Assembly (NCBI GenBank): GCA_029532415.1
Contig: JAQOTA010000058.1
Location: 868,001-932,000 of the forward strand
Direction: 5' to 3'
Length of the DNA stretch: 64,000 nucleotides
DNA from: Marasmius tenuissimus
Taxonomy: Eukaryota; Basidiomycota; Agaricomycetes; Agaricales; Marasmiaceae
Made by a program: the position numbers and the translations under genes. The notes below the pieces were generated by a model that was given only the letters and a program-made list of their open reading frames with translations, did not search any database and was not told the DNA's origin. Positions within the stretch are counted from its first letter, which is position 1; the number at the start of each line of letters is the position of its first letter. Below are positions 58,875 through 64,000 of the stretch, piece after piece.

Positions 58875-58973
58875 GGTGGTGATCAACCAAGCGAATTATC
58901 GCCGGCGCTTTGGGACAAGTTTCGGCGCTTGGGCTTTGATCATGTAATCCTCCACCCCTGCAACTCTCAGCGC
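58875..58973. promoter_or_regulatory. Compact divergent promoter, MTR3 / NSRP1
   Basis: Only 99 nt lie between the two start codons, so 5' UTRs and core promoters must overlap or be very short. Both genes act in nuclear RNA metabolism. No classical TATA box is visible. Confidence 0.45.
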
Positions 58974-60220
58974 ATGAAACCTTTCTCCCTTTCACTCAAG
59001 TCAAAGTCGACCCCAGCACCGGCTCCGGCACTCAAGAAACCTGTCGCGTTTGGCTCTCTAGACGACGATGAGCCCATAGATGCCGCGCCTACATCTTCCA
59101 CAGCAGACCGCAACGTCTCTGCGAATAAAAAGTTCCTCGCTCAAAATGCACTCAATAACAAAGCAATGCAGAAGCGCATGGAGAAGGAGATGAAAGTTGA
59201 CGAGACTGTCTATGACTACGATGGCGTATGGGATAAGATGCAGGAAGCGAAGCAGCGTCAGAAAGAGGCGAAGGAAGTTGAAGCAAAGGAAAGGAAGGTA
59301 AGTTACATGTCTTGTGGGGGCGCTATTCTGGTTCTAAATGGTCTCTCATTACAGCCGAGATACATTGAAGGTCTCCTAGCCTCGGCACAGACACGGAAGC
59401 TGGACCATCTGCGGGCTGAAGAGAAAATGATGCAGCGCGAGCGTGAACAAGAGGGTGATGAATTCGCTGACAAGGAGGCTTTCGTCACCCAAGCTTACAA
59501 GGATCAGATGGCTGAAGTTCGGAGGGCTGAAGAGGAGGAGAAGGAGAGAGAAGGTGGGTAGCCCCACCCTTTTACCGTCCGTCAATTAAATTGACTGGTT
59601 CAACAGAGTTACAGAAGAAGAAGGGCGGCCCAACCACGGGCATGGCTCATTTCTATCGAAAGCTCCTAGAGGATTCCGAACAAGTACACGACGCCGCTAT
59701 TGCTGCAACGCAAAAGCCAGTGATTGGACCACAGGGCTCGGCCCCGAATCTAACTATAACCAAACCTCCCGACTTTACCCCGCTGTCAGACCTGGAGCTT
59801 GCGAGGATCGCGAGAAATGAGGGGAAGGAAGTGGAACTCAACGATGACAATCAGATCGTGGACAAGCGTGAACTGCTCTCAGCTGGCCTTAATCTATCTG
59901 GCACGAATACACGCAATTTGATGCGATCGACCGCCGAAAAAGCGACCTCGTCGAATTCGGATAGTCAGCCAGCACATCGTGCCGTTGGGACTGCTGCAAG
60001 TAGGCACGAAATCAATCAAAGGCGGCAGAGGGAGATCCAGCAACAAATGGATGCGGAGAGGGTGCGAATGACGCGGGAGAAGGAAAAGGCCGAACATGAC
60101 GCTATCCAACTAGTGGTCACAAAGAGGAACAACGAAGACGACGTGCAATCTGCTCGTGAGCGTTATCTGCAGAGAAAGCGGCAGAAATTGGAGGCCCAGG
60201 CAACGGACACTGGGGAGTAG
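58974..60220 (+). CDS. NSRP1: Nuclear speckle splicing regulator NSRP1-like
   Basis: NSRP1 (CCDC55) family members bind RNA and modulate splice-site choice. Exons 58974-59297, 59355-59553 and 59607-60220 give 378 residues. The N-terminus has the family's KKPVAFGSLDDDEP and the conserved block QKRMEKEMKVDETVYDYDGV followed by WDKMQEAKQ. A long charged helix follows: RYIEGLLASAQTRKLDHL, then EADKEAFVTQAYKDQM-like residues (DEFADKEAFVTQAYKDQM) and a MAHFYRKLLE motif. The C-terminal half is Lys/Arg/Glu-rich coiled coil ending with a basic QRKRQKLE element. Start: an in-frame reading from 58929 uses TTG, so the ATG at 58974 is preferred. Confidence 0.9.
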
Positions 60221-60323
60221 AAGCAGGCAGGAGCAGGGCATGGATTACTGTATTTGTATTGTAGTGTAAGTGTTAGAGTTCTATTTTATGATACATTTGA
60301 CAACAGCTATACAGGTATAGTAC

Positions 60324-61573
60324 TCAACGCGTGTCGTGGCAGTAGCCCAGTCTGTCGACCGGTATTCTCTTTACCATGTCTTCGTATACACGTAAAACGC
60401 TCATCAGAGGAGGGCGTTGCTCTGGATCATCCCTTGTCATGGGCCGAACAATTTCAAGCAGTTCCGGGGCAAAGTGGCCCGTCATCTACAAGGACTCAGC
60501 TCATGTCTGATTGCGAAGGTTCTAAGGAAATCGGGCGCACCTTGCATGCACGTAATATCAGCACCCCCAAGGCAAAAACGTCAACCTGCGGCTCGGTAAG
60601 CAAAGTCTCGGGATAACGAAAGTCGAAGCTCGCCTTGAAGGGATCGTAAGAACCGGGACCGTTGCACTCGGGCGGGACCTCAGTTCCCAGTCGACATCCA
60701 TTGGCGTAAACCCTCGGAGTCGATTCCTCGAATTTGTGGCTCAACTCGAAATCGATATAGGCATAGTGACCTCGGTAGTCCGTCAATAAATTGCGAAGGG
60801 AGATATCCAGGTGTGCAATGCGATGGCTATGCATGAATGCTGCATGCTGAGGAATGCACATTTGTGGCGTAGTCAGCACGAAGCATATGATTGTATGGGA
60901 TGAATCAATTCCACCTCAATACACTGGCGGATAGCACCGAGGAACGATCCGAAGCAGCATGGGCCGGTGTCTGGGATGAGCTGGGAGGACCATTGCTCCA
61001 TGACGATGAACGCAACTTCCCCATGGTGAATTATATCGAGGACCGCTGGCCATTCCAGGGTTTAGTAAGGGATAGCCGACTCAGATGTGAGAAAAAATCA
61101 CATACGTATGCAATGGTTCATTCTGTGATTTCTGATGGGCGGGGTCGAGAGGAAACGTACAATTGCGAGCTCCCTGCTCAGTGCATGAACGGCCTTGACG
61201 ACCACTTTGGTCCCGTCGCTTGTTTGTGCCCCACGAAATAGATGTTCAGGCTGGCGATCAACGTGTGAGGTTCGTGAACAACCTGCTCGGAGAAACCTAC
61301 CAGTCCGGCATCGGGACATAAAGCATCGTCTGCCATGTCCCTGCATGAGCGAAGAAAATGTTCCGAGGGCACATCCTGTCGTTGCTTGTAGTATTGCTTC
61401 GCGTCTCCGACAGTCTCGAGTCGATAACCCCGAATTTTGAGAAGACTGCGATAGGCCGGCCAATGGGGCCGAACACGAAGGTTCACCTCCTCGTCATCAT
61501 AAGCGGAGTCCAACAGTGGAGAGGGAAAAGGGTCTGATTCTCTGCTGGGCGGAATCCAGAGACTGGGGGACAT
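60324..61573 (-). CDS. Fungal protein-kinase-like protein with DFE motif
   Basis: Exons 61573-61301, 61250-61106, 61045-60915, 60846-60541 and 60485-60324 give 338 residues. The N-terminal 80 residues (including RPHWPAYRSLLKIRGYRLET) are typical of an Agaricomycete kinase-like family. The kinase fold shows the Lys of strand 3 in KVVVKAVHALSREL, a hinge-like FIVMEQWSS, a catalytic loop SHRIAHLDISLRNLL with HLD in place of HRD, and IDFELS where DFG is expected. No glycine-rich loop is visible. DVFALGVLILRA and a DDPEQRPPL block complete the C-lobe. Catalytic Asp, Asn and the metal Asp are present, so activity is possible. This family is expanded in mushrooms and its substrates are unknown. Confidence 0.85.
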
Positions 61574-61900
61574 ATCACTGTGTAAGCGCGTTGGGGAGGA
61601 GCAATGGAGACGGTTGGACCTACAAATATTGCACCAGGGCTTTAAAAGGAACGACCCGTTTCGTAAAGACTTAGGGGTGGGCAGGGACTAGGAACTCATA
61701 ACCATTGCGGGACATAAGGATCTCGCTCCGACATTGATGGAATAAAGTGACTGAGTGGCAGAGTATCGATAGAGGAATAGCGACTTGGCAGTGGTGGGAG
61801 CCGTGGGATGCCATAACCTAAATAGGAAAGTTGTGCTACCGTCTATCGCGTGAAACTGCTTTCCTTTTGGACGCAGTCATCTTGTTCATCACCTGCTCTC
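61574..61900. promoter_or_regulatory. Divergent 5' region, kinase / RRM gene
   Basis: A 327-nt region between divergent ATGs of the kinase-like gene and the RRM gene. No recognised elements. Confidence 0.35.
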
Positions 61901-62580
61901 ATGGAAGAAGGCACAAAGTCGAAGAAAACTGTCTTTGTCGGCGGTCTGGGCGAGGATGTCAATGAAGCAGTAATTTATGAGCATTTTTCGACCTTTGGTA
62001 CGCGACATTTCTTGCCTCAAATTCCAACCAACTCACAGCTTCTCGTTCAGGCGACATCATAGAAGTCCAACTTCCGACCACTGCAACGAATCCAACACAG
62101 CAAACTGGTGTGTCAACAAAGCCTCCGTGCCCCGTTCAACACGTTCTGACCTGCTAGCAGACGCTAAACATCGCGGCTTCGCATTTGTCACGTATGGGTC
62201 TTCCGCCGACGCCCAGGACGCTATAGACAATATGGATCTTAATGAATTATGGGGCAGAGTGCTCAAGGTCAACCTTGCGAGACCGATGAAGACACCCATG
62301 CAGCTGGGCGGTAATCGAGCCGGTGTGTCTACTTCACTCGGAAATTCACCCCGACGCATTACTAAATCTTGGGTCCGATGCTAGTTTGGGAATCTGAAGA
62401 ATGGCTTAAACAGCATGTGAAGCCTTTGAGTCAAAGCGGAGGTGAGTACACCCGTAGTTTCGCCTCAGATCTTCCGGGAAATATTTACCTTCTCTAGGTG
62501 TGCAAGGACGTAACGCAGCCGCAAACGGCGATGAGGGAAATGAACAGTCAGAAGAGCCAGCGCCCATGGATGAAGAATAA
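61901..62580 (+). CDS. PPIE-type RRM protein lacking the cyclophilin domain
   Basis: Exons 61901-61997, 62051-62107, 62161-62322, 62385-62441 and 62498-62580 give 151 residues. One RRM fills the first 85: RNP2 is KTVFVGGLGEDVNEAVIYEH, RNP1 is HRGFAFVTY, and AIDNMDLNELWGRVLKVNLA closes the fold. The next segment, VWESEEWLKQHV, is the spacer that in human PPIE links the RRM to the cyclophilin domain. Here the protein ends 45 residues later in an acidic tail (EEPAPMDEE) and a stop, and no cyclophilin exon follows in the next 480 nt. It probably acts in the spliceosome as an RNA or protein adaptor. Frame and splice phases are clean, so this looks like a real short form rather than a broken gene. 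Confidence 0.88.
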
Positions 62581-63058
62581 GTGTGAACTACAAGTCCATT
62601 TCAAGGAATAACGGGTACGTGAATTCAGTCGTATCGATTGTTCTATTGAAACAGAAACATGGACAGCCTGCCTGTATCACTCTGCGAATTTACGCATCGC
62701 TAGCCGCGAAAGGTTACTCCGCCGACGCCCCAAGTACAAGTCTCTGGGATGGGAACATCACACCTGGATGGGGATGGTTCGGAGTACACAACGTTTGGGG
62801 ACAATGAATGGATCGTCATTCTGACGAGTCCATACGGCTCGAGGCGTCCATGTTAGATCTTCTTCTGTCTTCTTTTTTTACTTGATGTCGCGGCTTCCTT
62901 GAGTAGACCGGCCGTTCGGACGATCATCCACCCCGAAACTATAGATAACTGTCCCTTGGTAGATATATATACAAATAGTGACCGTGAAAGTTCAATGTAC
63001 TCACTTGGTGGCTGTATATGTCAGGCAAAGAGCTCATGTGTGAGTAGGTTTGCTGTCT
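62581..63058. other. Convergent 3' region with a UGUAUAUA site
   Basis: 478 nt between the stops of the RRM gene and TAF13. No gene is supported. On the minus strand, within the probable TAF13 3' UTR, the sequence TGTATATA lies at 62973-62966, a perfect Pumilio-type element, inside an AT repeat. Confidence 0.4.
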
Positions 63059-63811
63059 TTAGAACGCTTTCGGATTCTGCATGTCGGATTCTTCGAATTG
63101 TGCACGTGCTCGCTTGATGTCTTCCTGCATGAAGAGAAGCTCCTCCATTCTCGCGAGTTTCTTCGCGTCGGCAGGGCGCGACAGCACCCTGCGAAGGTCT
63201 TCTATTGACAGACGAGCTTTACGATTCGTCCCGCCAGCTGCAGCAAGACACTAAACGGAAATGAGCGTGTGCATTGTTGGACATGAAAAAGAAACGACGC
63301 ACAACGTCTGTAATATACTCAATCAAGATCTCCTCCATCACGTTGACCGTGTCATTCGCAGGATTACGGTCGTCCCCAAATCCGTACATCAGATTTCTCA
63401 CTACGAAAGTGGCATTCCTCGTTTCAACCTTCACGGAATGATATGAGACTTCCACGTACGTTCTTTGTTGAAGAGCCCTTTAATATTCGACTGTTTTTTC
63501 CCTGCACGCCCTGTCGATGTTGAAGCTACTGTCTCTCGAGGAGTATAAGAGGGTGTATATGTTGTGAACGTTGAAGTTCGAGGTGCTTGTGTTTGTACAG
63601 CAGGGGTGGCTACTGTCGGAGTAGCGACTGGGGCCGGGGAAGCTGTAGTGGCAGGCCGAGCGGGAGTCTGCTGGGGTGCGACACCGTAGCCATAAGGATA
63701 GGGCCATTGATAGCCAGTCTGGTAGCCATAAGCTGTGTATGCACCGTAAGGATACGAAGCGGTCGGTTGTGTGGTCCCAGTGGCCTGTGGGGTGTAATGG
63801 TGATAGGACAT
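63059..63811 (-). CDS. TAF13: TFIID subunit TAF13 with Tyr/Pro-rich N-terminal extension
   Basis: TAF13 pairs with TAF11 by histone folds in TFIID and contacts TBP. Exons 63811-63460, 63400-63303 and 63250-63059 give 213 residues. The histone-fold part is residues about 108-205: LFNKELRNLMYGFGDDRNP, VNVMEEILIEYITDVC, TNRKARLSIEDLRRVLSR and AKKLARMEELLFMQEDIKRA, all family-typical. The first 105 residues are a low-complexity extension rich in Tyr, Gly, Pro, Thr and Ala (repeats such as YPYGAYTAYGYQTGYQ and VATPTVATPAV), which most TAF13 proteins lack or keep short. The ATG at 63811 is the first in frame. Confidence 0.92.
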
Positions 63812-64000
63812 CGTCGTTGTTCAAGTCAAGCAGCCGTGGGAATCATCGAGGCGCGGCGTGACTGACCTGGCAGTGGAAGCGCCGATGCGCCGCCCACCCA
63901 AACTGATTCTGAAGTTGTTCAGCAGGGAAACTTCTTACTGCAAGAGCAGGCTTTTTCAGTAGCCAATGCTAGTCAGGCTTCGTATACATATTTAAAACGC

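Overview
The window is nuclear DNA of a filamentous basidiomycete fungus (probably Agaricomycotina; the exact taxon cannot be read from the sequence). The signs are genes broken by many introns of about 45-70 nt with GTRNGT donors and CTRAC-like branch sites, tight packing on both strands, no operons, and fungal families such as GT15 mannosyltransferases, TRS120, a bis-heme ferric reductase and a DFE-type kinase. I rebuilt exon chains by hand. In every complete gene except the weak candidates, the spliced length is a multiple of three and the joined protein matches its family across junctions.

Layout. 1-12 kb: the 3' end of an unrecognised acidic gene, then mitochondrial Phe-tRNA synthetase (+), mitochondrial GrpE/MGE1 (-), trifunctional C1-tetrahydrofolate synthase (+), a 1.5-kb gap with a decayed Pol III-like element, a stand-alone ABC ATPase (-) and TOM40 (-). 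12-20 kb: a head-to-tail triplet of Kre2/Mnt1-type GT15 mannosyltransferases with 15-18 exons each, several only 6-13 nt long. 20-26 kb: a DUF4211 protein (-) and an eight-repeat Pumilio protein (-). 26-35 kb: kinesin-1 (-), elongation factor ELF1 (-) and kinesin-5 (+). 35-41 kb: VPS55 (+), the TRAPP-II subunit TRS120 (-) and DPM2 (+). 41-49.5 kb: a 22-exon gene for a protein of about 2,298 residues with two C1-type zinc fingers, tentatively UNC80-like (-). 49.6-58 kb: LTO1 (+), a ferric reductase with a very large disordered insert (-), copper chaperone ATX1 (-) and an L-type amino-acid permease (-). 58-64 kb: exosome MTR3 (-), NSRP1 (+), a fungal DFE kinase (-), a PPIE-type RRM protein without cyclophilin domain (+) and TAF13 (-).

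Themes. Several genes serve mitochondria (FARS2, MGE1, TOM40), the secretory pathway and glycosylation (three GT15, DPM2, VPS55, TRS120), or metal handling (ferric reductase beside ATX1; LTO1 in Fe-S maturation). I see no mobile element, CRISPR array, rRNA or intact tRNA. The most unusual features are the conserved micro-exons of the GT15 triplet, the giant twin-C1 protein, the disordered insert in the ferric reductase, two GC-AG introns, and two genes whose first coding exon is only the ATG.
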